Source: a virus
Strand: one strand, 5' to 3'
IMG/VR virus record: IMGVR_UViG_3300009159_000004
Span: 1-44,232 of that record
DNA: 44,232 nucleotides
Part shown: positions 17,201-23,528 of the stretch, piece after piece
Position numbering within the stretch: position 1 is the stretch's first letter
Layout: every line of letters starts with the position of its first letter
Translations under genes and position numbers: made by a program
The notes under the pieces: generated by a model
Told to the model about the DNA's origin: nothing
What the model saw: the letters and a program-made list of their open reading frames with translations, nothing else
Databases searched by the model: none

Positions 17201-19545
17201 CGCCGCTGAAGTGCTGTTAATATGGCACCACTCGGGCCAATCAATCCATTTGTTAGTACCGTTCCAACCTGCTTGGCCCCTGGCAAGCTGCCAATACCAC
17301 GGGCTACGTTAATTGTGTCGGCAATTACGCCGGTAAAACCAACTAGCGCTGGAAGTAGCTCCGATTGCAGTGTTCCGGCAATCGAAGACCATTGCTCTTG
17401 TAATCGACGCTGTTCCGACTCAAGGGCGTTAAGTTGACGAACAGATCCGCTACCAAGGCGCTTTTCGACTTCTTGTAATACAAGTGTCTGTGCATCGTAA
17501 GCACGCCCAACTGATTCTAGCTGCTTGACTTGAAACTCTAAGCTGTGACTAACATAAAAGCCGCTTTTTGCAAGTGCTTGCAACGTGTCATCTGGAGTTT
17601 TAAGAGCGGTAGCAAGTTCGGTAAGATTTTTAGCTGTAGTGTCAACGACCTGGCCGATTGCTGTGCCGGCAAGGGAAAGACCGAAGCCAAACGAGCCGCC
17701 GACCATGCCGCCGGTAGCACCGCCAGCAGCGCCGCCCAGTGATGCCCCTATGCCCTGTCCAAACAGCAGCGGAAATGCCCCACCGATCAGGCCCTCTCCG
17801 ATGGCCTTGCGGGCACTGCCCTGGAAGAAGCCCTTTTGGCCCTGTTGGCGCTTCTGCTCTGCCTTGAACTGTTCGATCCCAACCGGGTTGCCAGGGCCGG
17901 CGAGGGAAGAGTATTGGTTGAACATGCCAGGACGACCGCCTTGGCCGCCCATTGGGATTGCGCCGCCCTTTTTGGTCGAGCCGCCTGTGCGACCGGGGAC
18001 ACCGATCCCCTGGCTTTGCCGCCGCTTCTCCTCGCGCTCCACCGCTGCGCCAAAACGCCCCAGCGAACCAGCCGCCCGCTCAGCTTCTTTTGCTAGTTGC
18101 TTCTGTTGCGCGGCCTGCAATTCGTCAAGCCTGCTTGGTTGTATTTGTCCAGAAGACGCAACCCGCCGCTCTAGTAACTTGTCACTAGGAAGCGCTCTGG
18201 GCATAATTCCAGAATCAATCCCGCCGCCCATTGGGACTGCGCTAACACGCCGAGTCGGCCCGCCAATGCGTTGCGGAGCAGAAACACCGATCCCCAAACC
18301 AGCTTGCCGTTTATCCTCCTGTCTTTGCTTGTTATTGAGGCGCTTGCCAGCTTCCTGTTGTTGCTTGCGCTGTTCGTTAAGTTGCGTTTCTCTTTCTTTT
18401 CTTGCGGCAAGTAAATCAACTGGAGCAACACCGCCAGCAGCCCTAGCGACACGCTCGGCAAGCATGTTGCTACTTGGCAGCGCAAGCTGACCACCGCTTT
18501 CCCGTAACGCTCTTGCTCTTGATGCAATTTCAAGCGGACCTTGTGGAATACGGCTCGATGGAGCATTTCGTATCTTCGCCGCCGCCGCATTTAATTCTCG
18601 TGTGTATCTGTCAATCGAAGCATTCATGCGCAACGTCGCTTCACGCGAGCCCGCAATGTCGCCCGTATTGCTAGCGGAAATTACATCTGTCGCTTGTGAG
18701 CGAAGCCTTCTAATTCGCGCTGGGTCTGCTCCCGGCATCGCAGATAGGGCGGTGATTCTTTCCTGGCCCCGCCTACCCGTCTCGAAGCCGGTAGATCGTC
18801 CAGTGCGACCACGGTTTAGCTCATTTTGTTGGCGCAATAGCCCCGCCATTTCGGTGGCGATTCGCTGCATTAGTTGCAGATTTTCTCTGCCGCCAGCAGT
18901 CGCCAAGTCCCAAGCGCCGCGAACATTACGCGCTTGCTGTTGCAGTTCTGGGCTTAAGCCCATGCCAGCGCCGCCGCGTGCAAATTCTCGTTGCCGGCCT
19001 TGGTATAGATTGGTTAGATAGTTGCCCCGACTTGCTTGTCCAATCGAGTTAGATGCGCTTGCTATTTGCGTGGCCGCATCCACGCCTCTGCGTTGGATAT
19101 TTTCCCGAATATCACTTGTACGATTAAGGGCTTTTGCGTATCTACGCTCGGCGGCAGCGACTAGACGACGATTCTGTATTTCTTCCCTTAGGTTGCGGTC
19201 TGACTCCCTAACGTCACGCTGAGCAAGCCGCAGTTGAGAGTTTGCCAGTCTTCGTGCTGTAGCGTTTGCGCCGCCGCCCACAAATCGTCCTGTTTCAGAA
19301 TCGCGGCGCATTGCCACGTTTGCAACAGTACGACCAGCGCTCGAAAGATCACGGCCCGCTTGCGCCCTGCGCTGTGCAGCTCTGTTTACGTTGCGAGTGG
19401 CAGATTGCGCAACTTGACCTACATTAAGCTGGGCATTTTCAAGATTGTCATATAGCTGGCTGGTTCTTTCAAGCGCTGCGTTAAGTTGGCGAATTTCACC
19501 AAGGCCCTGTATGCCAACTTTGATTAGCCCTTGATAATCAGCCAC
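14272..19545 (-). CDS. Tape measure protein with lysozyme-like domain
   Basis: The 1,757-residue protein is mostly helical, with long Gln/Arg/Glu-rich coiled coils. A Gly-rich membrane-active segment lies near residues 590-650 (GEGLIGGAFPLLFGQGIGAS). A lysozyme-superfamily module occupies about residues 1010-1160: GGAESYGGNYGAFNRGG places the catalytic Glu, followed by AVGKYQIIGDTM. The C-terminus has the VVGENGPEFFFPG motif common in tape measures. It sets tail length and opens the cell wall during DNA entry. By the lambda ratio (about 1.5 angstrom per residue) the tail would be about 260 nm. The start is GTG at 19545. Confidence 0.95.
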   Translation of the reverse strand: MADYQGLIKVGIQGLGEIRQLNAALERTSQLYDNLENAQLNVGQVAQSATRNVNRAAQRRAQAGRDLSSAGRTVANVAMRRDSETGRFVGGGANATARRLANSQLRLAQRDVRESDRNLREEIQNRRLVAAAERRYAKALNRTSDIRENIQRRGVDAATQIASASNSIGQASRGNYLTNLYQGRQREFARGGAGMGLSPELQQQARNVRGAWDLATAGGRENLQLMQRIATEMAGLLRQQNELNRGRTGRSTGFETGRRGQERITALSAMPGADPARIRRLRSQATDVISASNTGDIAGSREATLRMNASIDRYTRELNAAAAKIRNAPSSRIPQGPLEIASRARALRESGGQLALPSSNMLAERVARAAGGVAPVDLLAARKERETQLNEQRKQQQEAGKRLNNKQRQEDKRQAGLGIGVSAPQRIGGPTRRVSAVPMGGGIDSGIMPRALPSDKLLERRVASSGQIQPSRLDELQAAQQKQLAKEAERAAGSLGRFGAAVEREEKRRQSQGIGVPGRTGGSTKKGGAIPMGGQGGRPGMFNQYSSLAGPGNPVGIEQFKAEQKRQQGQKGFFQGSARKAIGEGLIGGAFPLLFGQGIGASLGGAAGGATGGMVGGSFGFGLSLAGTAIGQVVDTTAKNLTELATALKTPDDTLQALAKSGFYVSHSLEFQVKQLESVGRAYDAQTLVLQEVEKRLGSGSVRQLNALESEQRRLQEQWSSIAGTLQSELLPALVGFTGVIADTINVARGIGSLPGAKQVGTVLTNGLIGPSGAILTALQRRGKAVAAGQAGNRQAAKAQDEFAAGTTQIQESRKIADQIQSAYREAFSLQREAYDLQRNGAILNRDTADYSYKKEREIFDLRQQAAEKQIENNRSRAQNRIEGSDLNARQTFAAATGFEQQLLGNVREAVRSRKEGEADIEQSRNRLELAMAKLNRDTEDYKRTNAREIEDIEQRKLSYVRSVEDYKMKVADYVRDRSREAADLMRQAMTLPDMGAAAGGGGGSIGGSKLSRLIGGAESYGGNYGAFNRGGTNNGHYSIDPGKDPSLVNMTIAEIQRRQLAPGVPRSQQLHAVGKYQIIGDTMQSLMRGRYGPTGVSPSDRFTPDVQEKLGSALARNRVMGKTVDEGMRGLRQEWIGLQNVSDAKLRDAVIELQKTGNLQGQTATQISNIPGPKFSPTPIGPTPSIAPMNAANMAARLQLAGGEKEALKILEEQNKLKQKGIELGQIEQILQGNQLPQLKQQEDTLKQQITARQKILDLSDNAASVADIEAESRARLKQIDIDRNSALAKAKKQYGNDPATIKQINEQANLAVGIAKKEEEQRRKNLDLNNKLQNQEQSRSAILQLQETLATGKAEAAALERGKLAATNVELLKASELYNRASDDEKARLALLTAQTEELGKQNDFRRQINEVRNDTRFTGAGLRAGMIGAPARAYEQGLKNFEGDTVKAMAYAKENKLLEDQQMIWGNLEKNIVDVSNAISGALTNGLVDIVDGSRKIQDVGRDMLKAMAGTFADSAQQQLTTLMQRQLGSMLGGPLAKALGGSATAAGPQAMNTSSMAAAGSLNGLNAAAIALQATFQAMAAQGAFSSSTGGLGAALSGSMGNIGSAFSVANPSLFAGAFSGGATGGLGAALSGSLGNIGAGFSVPTAFGGFLAGGGTTKPGKGYVVGENGPEFFFPGASGRVVPNSARQKADSMQRDKADPIDIRYTVTEQRGERYVTEEQFRKGMSSSSKRAQAMTYAGMRNNKEIRDFVDI

Positions 19546-19572
19546 TCCCCGCCCCAGAGCCAGTGCCCCACC

Positions 19573-19731
19573 TTAGCGTCTCCTGGGTTGGCTGGCCTGT
19601 GGGACGGCTGGCATCTGATCGTTCAAAATGTCAAAATATGCCGCAAGCATAATAATGTCATCTTGAGTTGCATTATTTTTGAGCTGGGAAGGTGTCATTC
19701 CCAGCTCTTTGCATAACGCAAGTCGAAGCAT
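19573..19731 (-). CDS. Tail assembly chaperone, T-frame (frameshift extension)
   Basis: This frame encodes LRLALCKELGMTPSQL, then DIIMLAAYFDILNDQ and a Pro/Gln tail, a typical chaperone T domain. It is too short to stand out alone. It is offset +1 from the upstream chaperone frame and stays open upstream of this ATG as far as about 19810, so it is probably made mainly as a G-T fusion by ribosomal frameshifting. The 52-residue stand-alone product from the ATG at 19731 is an alternative, but no ribosome binding site is well placed. In the lambda family the fusion binds the tape measure and recruits tube subunits. Confidence 0.75.
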   Translation of the reverse strand: MLRLALCKELGMTPSQLKNNATQDDIIMLAAYFDILNDQMPAVPQASQPRRR

Positions 19732-19741
19732 TAAACCAGAA

Positions 19742-19771
19742 TCAGTCCTTATCGCCTCCTTTATTGCTTTT
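19742..19771 (-). promoter_or_regulatory. Probable +1 frameshift signal in chaperone gene
   Basis: Reading the minus strand: a TCC-AAA-A run (A4 at 19771-19768) lets tRNA-Lys re-pair perfectly after a +1 slip. An internal Shine-Dalgarno-like AGGAGG follows (19760-19755), and 7 bases later GAC-TGA (19747-19742). The T frame is +1 relative to the G frame, unlike the -1 shift of lambda. Either the AAA-A or the GAC-TGA site could be used; the latter recalls the RF2 gene signal. Confidence 0.55.
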
Positions 19772-20104
19772 GGAATCTTCGCTTGCCAGCACGCCCCCGT
19801 TAAAGATTAGCGCTTCCATCATGGCAGTCAGGTCTGCCTTGGCACACTCTTGACGCATCATGCCAATCTCAGGAAGCGTGAACATTTTTTCGCCGTCTTC
19901 GTACTCGGCTTTGTTGACTAGCACGCGCAAGCCATAAGCATTTGTGCGCTTGTCCGTGTCAACTGCTTCTCGGATTTTTTCATCTTCCGCTTCAGTTAGC
20001 GGCATAAAAAACATTTCAAATACATCACCAGTGCTTAAGGTAATCTGTGCTTTGCGGCGCTGGCGAGTCTTCTTGAGAAGCTCTTTGATGTTCTTGGCGG
20101 CCAT
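19742..20104 (-). CDS. Tail assembly chaperone, G-like
   Basis: The 120-residue protein (KELLKKTRQRRKAQITLSTG, FFMPLTEAEDEKIREAV, then LRVLVNKAEYEDGEKMF) has the length and position of the chaperone between tail tube and tape measure genes. It would coat the tape measure before tube polymerisation. The ATG at 20104 has an extended -10 about 24 bp upstream and a six-base-pair stem directly before it. The 3' end holds AAA-A and an AGGAGG sequence before the GAC-TGA stop, the likely frameshift signals. Confidence 0.8.
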   Translation of the reverse strand: MAAKNIKELLKKTRQRRKAQITLSTGDVFEMFFMPLTEAEDEKIREAVDTDKRTNAYGLRVLVNKAEYEDGEKMFTLPEIGMMRQECAKADLTAMMEALIFNGGVLASEDSKSNKGGDKD

Positions 20105-20136
20105 GGGTTGTTCAATGCAACCCAGAAATCATAGCA
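20105..20136 (-). promoter_or_regulatory. Extended -10 promoter and leader hairpin of the chaperone gene
   Basis: TGC-TATGAT (minus strand, 20136-20128) is an extended -10. Just downstream GGGTTG (20123-20118) pairs with CAACCC (20110-20105) around a 7-base loop and ends directly before the ATG. The transcript would begin within or beside this stem. Confidence 0.45.
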
Positions 20137-20151
20137 CTGGCTCAAGACATG

Positions 20152-20174
20152 AAAAAGCGGGACCAAAGTCCCGC
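20152..20174 (-). terminator. Intrinsic terminator after the tail tube gene
   Basis: GCGGGAC (20174-20168) pairs with GTCCCGC (20163-20157) around a four-base loop, followed by five T residues on the minus strand. It separates the highly expressed tail tube gene from the chaperones and tape measure, which are needed in small amounts. Confidence 0.85.
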
Positions 20175-20195
20175 CATACTGTCTTCCGTAAACGA

Positions 20196-21023
20196 TCAGA
20201 ACACAAGCCCCATCAGAGCTGTAGGTGTATCCGAAATGCGGAAATTTACCGAGATGGCTGTTGGAGCTTCATCTTGACTAATGGTTGAGTCAAAACCAAG
20301 CAGGATAATGGGAACTTCAGCGTAAAGCGAATCAGCATCGCTAACCGCAGTGCTACCGCTGGCCGCAACAGCGCTAAAATACGCTTTCAGCACAGCACCG
20401 CCTTGGTCATTGAACAACGTGCCCTGAATCAGGCGGTTGTTAAATGCAGCGCGGTCATCAGTAAGTTGCAGGGTAAGCGTGCCGTTGCCGTCAGCAAAAC
20501 CGGGTTGATACTTGCGGAAGCGAGCAAGTTTTGGTCCATTGGCGGTGCCAGGCTTGCAAGGAATTGAAGTCGTATCAATCTCACCCCGAGTTAGTGTCAG
20601 GGAAACAGAAGGAACCTCACACATGGCAAAAGCCGTTGCGTAAGTCATCTCAATATGGTTGCCGGCACCGGGCGTATTAGCGCCACCAGTGCCACCATTG
20701 CCGCCAAACGCAAGCGCAGCCCCGCCAAGAGTTGCGGAAATAGTTGCGGTAGTGGAAGTAGGTCGAGTCTTGATGTAATAAACCGTTCCATCGGTTAAAG
20801 TGGCATCAAGGTTTGCGGTCCCTTTTTTTGAAAAGATAACAGGATCGCCAACACGAAAGTCAGAATTTGCGGGAATCGGAAGGACGGAAGTGGTTGCCGG
20901 AGAAATGGGAGCGGGAAAGTCAGTTTTGTCAAGCAAGCAGGCCAGGGTGCCAGGGGGCTTCATGGCGATCATTCCGTCTTGTCCGGTGAGGACAGTGGTT
21001 GCGCCGCAGGAGACGACGGGCAT
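20196..21023 (-). CDS. Major tail tube protein
   Basis: The 275-residue, beta-rich protein lies just upstream of the chaperone pair and downstream of the tail terminator gene, the canonical place for the major tail protein. The core reads as a tube fold (FAMCEVPSVSLTLTRGEIDT, TLTQLTDD-like strand, then VPIILLGFDSTISQDEAPT). It carries an inserted Gly-rich segment (FGGNGGTGGANTPGAGN, about residues 106-122) that may form a surface loop. A strong terminator follows. The leader contains a stable hairpin directly before the ATG, which could protect the mRNA end. Confidence 0.8.
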   Translation of the reverse strand: MPVVSCGATTVLTGQDGMIAMKPPGTLACLLDKTDFPAPISPATTSVLPIPANSDFRVGDPVIFSKKGTANLDATLTDGTVYYIKTRPTSTTATISATLGGAALAFGGNGGTGGANTPGAGNHIEMTYATAFAMCEVPSVSLTLTRGEIDTTSIPCKPGTANGPKLARFRKYQPGFADGNGTLTLQLTDDRAAFNNRLIQGTLFNDQGGAVLKAYFSAVAASGSTAVSDADSLYAEVPIILLGFDSTISQDEAPTAISVNFRISDTPTALMGLVF

Positions 21024-21030
21024 GGGATTT

Positions 21031-21059
21031 CCGGCCCGTGGCCGGCACGATCTGTAGCA
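21031..21059 (-). promoter_or_regulatory. Extended -10 promoter and 5' stem-loop of the tail tube gene
   Basis: TGC-TACAGA (minus strand, 21059-21051) would start transcription near 21044, so the mRNA would begin almost at a perfect stem, CCGGCC / GGCCGG with a three-base loop (21045-21031), 7 bases before the ATG at 21023. A stem at the extreme 5' end is known to stabilise abundant mRNAs. Confidence 0.4.
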
Positions 21060-21065
21060 CTTAGT

Positions 21066-21497
21066 CTAGCCCCTATGGCGAGCCATGATCGGCATAGAGA
21101 ATCGCGTGAAGTGATGCGCTCGATCCTGTAGCTGCGCCTGGGTCGGGCCTGTCACCGATCCAACGCGAGCGATGATCTCCTGTGAAGCGGGAAAGATCGG
21201 ACCATTCAGGGCTGACAGGGCCTCAATAATTGGAACCGCAATTTGCATTCCGCGTCCTGGGCCAATGTTTTTCCGCGTAAATATCTCGCACACCAGGGAA
21301 CCACGAATGTGCCATCGAGCCTGTGCGCCAATAACCGGCTCTTGTATCAAGCCAAAATTAACACGAACAAAACAGTATTCGCTTAACGTGTCAAAGTCAA
21401 CCGCTGATTGATTCTCGACGTAAACCTTTACTGGATTGGCAGCATTGATTACAATGCGTTCGTAGGCACCGCGAATTTTTTGAAGAGGAACTGTCAT
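21066..21497 (-). CDS. Tail terminator protein
   Basis: The 143-residue product has the alpha-beta pattern of tail terminator or completion proteins (lambda U, DUF4128 type): an N-terminal helix, VKVYVENQSAVDFDTLSEYCFVRVNFG, GSLVCEIFTRKNIGPGRGMQIAVPIIEAL and a final strand ending SMPIMAR. Such proteins form a hexameric ring that stops tail tube growth and joins tail to head. The position directly before the tube gene fits. It overlaps the upstream gene by 4 bases. Confidence 0.7.
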   Translation of the reverse strand: MTVPLQKIRGAYERIVINAANPVKVYVENQSAVDFDTLSEYCFVRVNFGLIQEPVIGAQARWHIRGSLVCEIFTRKNIGPGRGMQIAVPIIEALSALNGPIFPASQEIIARVGSVTGPTQAQLQDRAHHFTRFSMPIMARHRG

Positions 21498-22111
21498 TTT
21501 GCTGGTTTATTAAAGCCGGTTTTGTTGACGGGAACAAGGAAGCCTGCCTTGGCGCCCTTGTTAAAAGCAGCCGCAAATGCACCACCTTCCATATAAGTGG
21601 AAAACCAATCTAATTCAGCAGTTGAACGATTACTGCCACGGCCTTCCTTGATCTTGCCTCTTATATTGTCCTGACGCTTACCTTTTGCGACAATTTGCCC
21701 CTGCGGCTCAGAACCTGGATACCTAAATCTTCCAGGGATAAGATCCATTGCTTCTTGCGCATAAGAGGAAGAGTTGCCAATAAAAAGCTCAACCTTGCCC
21801 GTGTCCGCCATCTTGGAAGACGTAAACTGGCCTCTTGCGTTGCGACCCTGGGTTTTAAGTAGAGGAATGTTAAAGAGATTGTACTTCCCGCCTTCACCGC
21901 CTGGCCTTACTCCTTTCTTGCCGTCAGCAGTCTCAACGTACCAGTGCTGCTTAAATTCTCCGCTCCAATCTGGGCCAATGGCCGCAAGGTCATTGAGAAC
22001 TTCTTTAGCAGCATTGCGCAAAGCTGTAACTGCCGCTTCTCTAATTTCATCGGACATTTTTTCAAGTCCAAAGCCTTTGCCCTTTTTCGTAGGCTTGCGC
22101 CGCCTTGCCAT
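21494..22111 (-). CDS. Head-tail junction protein (HK97 gp10-like)
   Basis: The 205-residue product begins with a basic tail (MARRRKPTKKGKGFG) and continues with a helix (SDEIREAAVTALRNAAKEVLNDL) and DWSGEFKQHWYVET, a layout typical of gp10-type neck proteins encoded just before the tail terminator. The middle has a segment rich in Gly and Lys (KGKRQDNIRGKIKEGRG) and the C-terminus is basic. Assignment is from gene order and general form. It overlaps both neighbours (4 and 1 bases). Confidence 0.6.
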   Translation of the reverse strand: MARRRKPTKKGKGFGLEKMSDEIREAAVTALRNAAKEVLNDLAAIGPDWSGEFKQHWYVETADGKKGVRPGGEGGKYNLFNIPLLKTQGRNARGQFTSSKMADTGKVELFIGNSSSYAQEAMDLIPGRFRYPGSEPQGQIVAKGKRQDNIRGKIKEGRGSNRSTAELDWFSTYMEGGAFAAAFNKGAKAGFLVPVNKTGFNKPAK

Positions 22112-22593
22112 TACTCCATCCTCGCCATAACTTTGCTGGCGTACATCGTAATGCCATTCAATGCGCCACCAGCTTCTTTGGCAATAAATACTTTGCCGTC
22201 AAGGGTTGTAATGAGCTTTCCATCTAGTGTCGTCAGGTAAACTGGGCCAATGGTTGAGCCGTCCGTACCGCTGCCATAGCTTTCAATCTCCGTAACTTTC
22301 CATTTACGCCCTTGGTATCGCAAGCAATCATTGGAGCTGATTGGCCAGGGTACGATTTTATGGTCAACCCATACTTCGACTTGTTGGCCTTGTTGCACTC
22401 CATCGCGCTCTATTTTCATTGAGCGTGCTACTGCGCCGGCAGCGGCGTAACTGGTTTCTATGCTATCAATTTCGCCTATGGTTTCATCGTAAGGACCAAA
22501 ATCAACCCTGACATAAGTTAGCGCTTGGGATCGGAAGCGATCTATTAACCGTTTGGCCAGTGGCCCCGCCCAAGCATCTTGCGGAGCGTTCAT
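22111..22593 (-). CDS. Head closure/connector protein
   Basis: The 160-residue product (MNAPQDAWAGPLAKRLIDRF, then VEVWVDHKIVPWPISSNDCLRY and KWKVTEIESYGSG) lies between the adaptor gene and the gp10-like gene, where siphoviruses encode the head closure or stopper protein. A small repeated motif, TTLDGKLITTLDGKVFI, near residues 125-142 looks like a local duplication. The ATG at 22593 lies one base after the upstream stop and is preferred to an in-frame ATG at 22650 inside that gene. Confidence 0.6.
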   Translation of the reverse strand: MNAPQDAWAGPLAKRLIDRFRSQALTYVRVDFGPYDETIGEIDSIETSYAAAGAVARSMKIERDGVQQGQQVEVWVDHKIVPWPISSNDCLRYQGRKWKVTEIESYGSGTDGSTIGPVYLTTLDGKLITTLDGKVFIAKEAGGALNGITMYASKVMARME

Positions 22594-22594
22594 T

Positions 22595-23152
22595 TTATCC
22601 TCTAAACATCGGAATAATTGTTTGACTTTGGCGATCAACCCAGCATCCAATTAAGTCAATCAGCCAAGGATACAAGCGCAGCACTGTTGGCGAATTGCTG
22701 CCAACGCGCTTGTCCTTTGGCAGTACTTGCGCTATGGTATCGGGACCAAAATACTCTTCCTCAAATACGGCAAATTTTTGCCGCTTTACCACTGGCGCTG
22801 GCAGTTGACTTGCGGCACCAAGCACTGCCGTGCTATTATTAAAAAGCACAAGCGCAAGCTCAGAAGCAGCAGCAGTGTAACTAGCAACCAATTCCTTGCC
22901 GCAACAAATTGTCTGATCAGTACACCAGCGCAAAGTGCGCAACGCATCTTGGGCAGATTTAAGTGCCTGTCCCTTTTGTGTTGCATCGAGTGCAGCCCAT
23001 GCTGATGCTTTAAGCGTGGATGCCATGTAAGTATCCACGTTGGCCACGGTAATAAGCGCTGGCGGCGTGCAGTTGCAAGTCTGCTCACCACTGATGGCCT
23101 GATAGGCGTAGGGCTCAGCCAGGCGATGCCAGGGCCACCAGCGAGTGCTCAT
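22595..23152 (-). CDS. Head-tail adaptor, 'DnaT-like' connector family
   Basis: The 185-residue product contains ALITVANVDTYMASTLKASAWAALDATQKGQALKSAQDALRTLRW, the pattern VTVAEADAYL...AW...ALxxAT of a connector family often annotated as DnaT-like single-strand binding. In phages it sits between capsid and tail terminator genes and is believed to be the adaptor that docks on the portal. A Cys-rich patch (CNCTPP, CTDQTICCG) could stabilise the fold. ATG at 23152 follows the previous stop by 5 bases. Confidence 0.65.
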   Translation of the reverse strand: MSTRWWPWHRLAEPYAYQAISGEQTCNCTPPALITVANVDTYMASTLKASAWAALDATQKGQALKSAQDALRTLRWCTDQTICCGKELVASYTAAASELALVLFNNSTAVLGAASQLPAPVVKRQKFAVFEEEYFGPDTIAQVLPKDKRVGSNSPTVLRLYPWLIDLIGCWVDRQSQTIIPMFRG

Positions 23153-23157
23153 GGTGA

Positions 23158-23352
23158 TCAGACCGCAAAGACGCGCCAAGCGGTGCCGTTGTACCAAACC
23201 AGCGCTTTAGCAGAGCCGCCCCCAGTGGGCGCAGAGCCGGCGGCGGGAGAGGTTGCGTCACTGACTACCCGAACCATGCCAAGCGTGGGCGAAGAGGGCA
23301 AGCCGGCGACGGTGAAAGTCTTGGCAAGGTTGAGATGATTGAAACTAGCCAT
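23158..23352 (-). CDS. Small virion-associated protein with fibre-type ending
   Basis: The 64-residue product (LPSSPTLGMVRVVSDATSPA, then GGGSAKALVWYNGTAWRVFAV) matches a short beta module often fused to the ends of phage fibres and capsid decoration proteins: GMRxxVxDA...PxxGGG...LVxYNGTxW. As a separate gene directly after the capsid it may be a head decoration or minor head protein. Its leader contains a strong terminator hairpin. Confidence 0.6.
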   Translation of the reverse strand: MASFNHLNLAKTFTVAGLPSSPTLGMVRVVSDATSPAAGSAPTGGGSAKALVWYNGTAWRVFAV

Positions 23353-23400
23353 CGGAAAGCGATGCGGGGCTGGCTCTGATCATAGCCCAGTCTGCCCATG

Positions 23401-23440
23401 AAAAAGCCCCCCAGGATTCTGACCTCCTGAAAGGCTTTTT
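23401..23440. terminator. Bidirectional terminator-like hairpin
   Basis: A 12-bp stem including G-U pairs is flanked by AAAAA on the left and TTTTT on the right, so it could terminate in both directions. It lies in the leader of the 23158-23352 gene, downstream of a promoter at 23463, so it may limit read-through into the connector genes. Confidence 0.7.
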
Positions 23441-23462
23441 GAGCAAACCTTGAGCCGTCGCC

Positions 23463-23471
23463 ATTGTAGCA
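23463..23471 (-). promoter_or_regulatory. Extended -10 promoter between capsid and connectors
   Basis: TGC-TACAAT on the minus strand is a near-perfect extended -10. It immediately follows the terminator of the capsid gene and would restart transcription into the connector genes. No -35 is recognisable. Confidence 0.5.
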
Positions 23472-23472
23472 C

Positions 23473-23505
23473 AAAAAAACCCAAGTACTCTCACATGCTT
23501 GGGTT
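23473..23505 (-). terminator. Intrinsic terminator after the major capsid gene
   Basis: AACCCAAG (23505-23498) pairs with CTTGGGTT (23485-23478) across a 12-base loop and is followed by a run of seven T residues on the minus strand (23479-23473). It lies 24 bp after the capsid stop. Confidence 0.85.
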
Positions 23506-23528
23506 AATTTAATGGAACTCACACCCTC

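Noticed and set aside
17585-18490. 301-codon plus-strand frame inside the tape measure gene
   Set aside because: Pro/Arg/Ser-rich shadow of a Gln/Arg/Gly-rich coding strand; no start context or domain.
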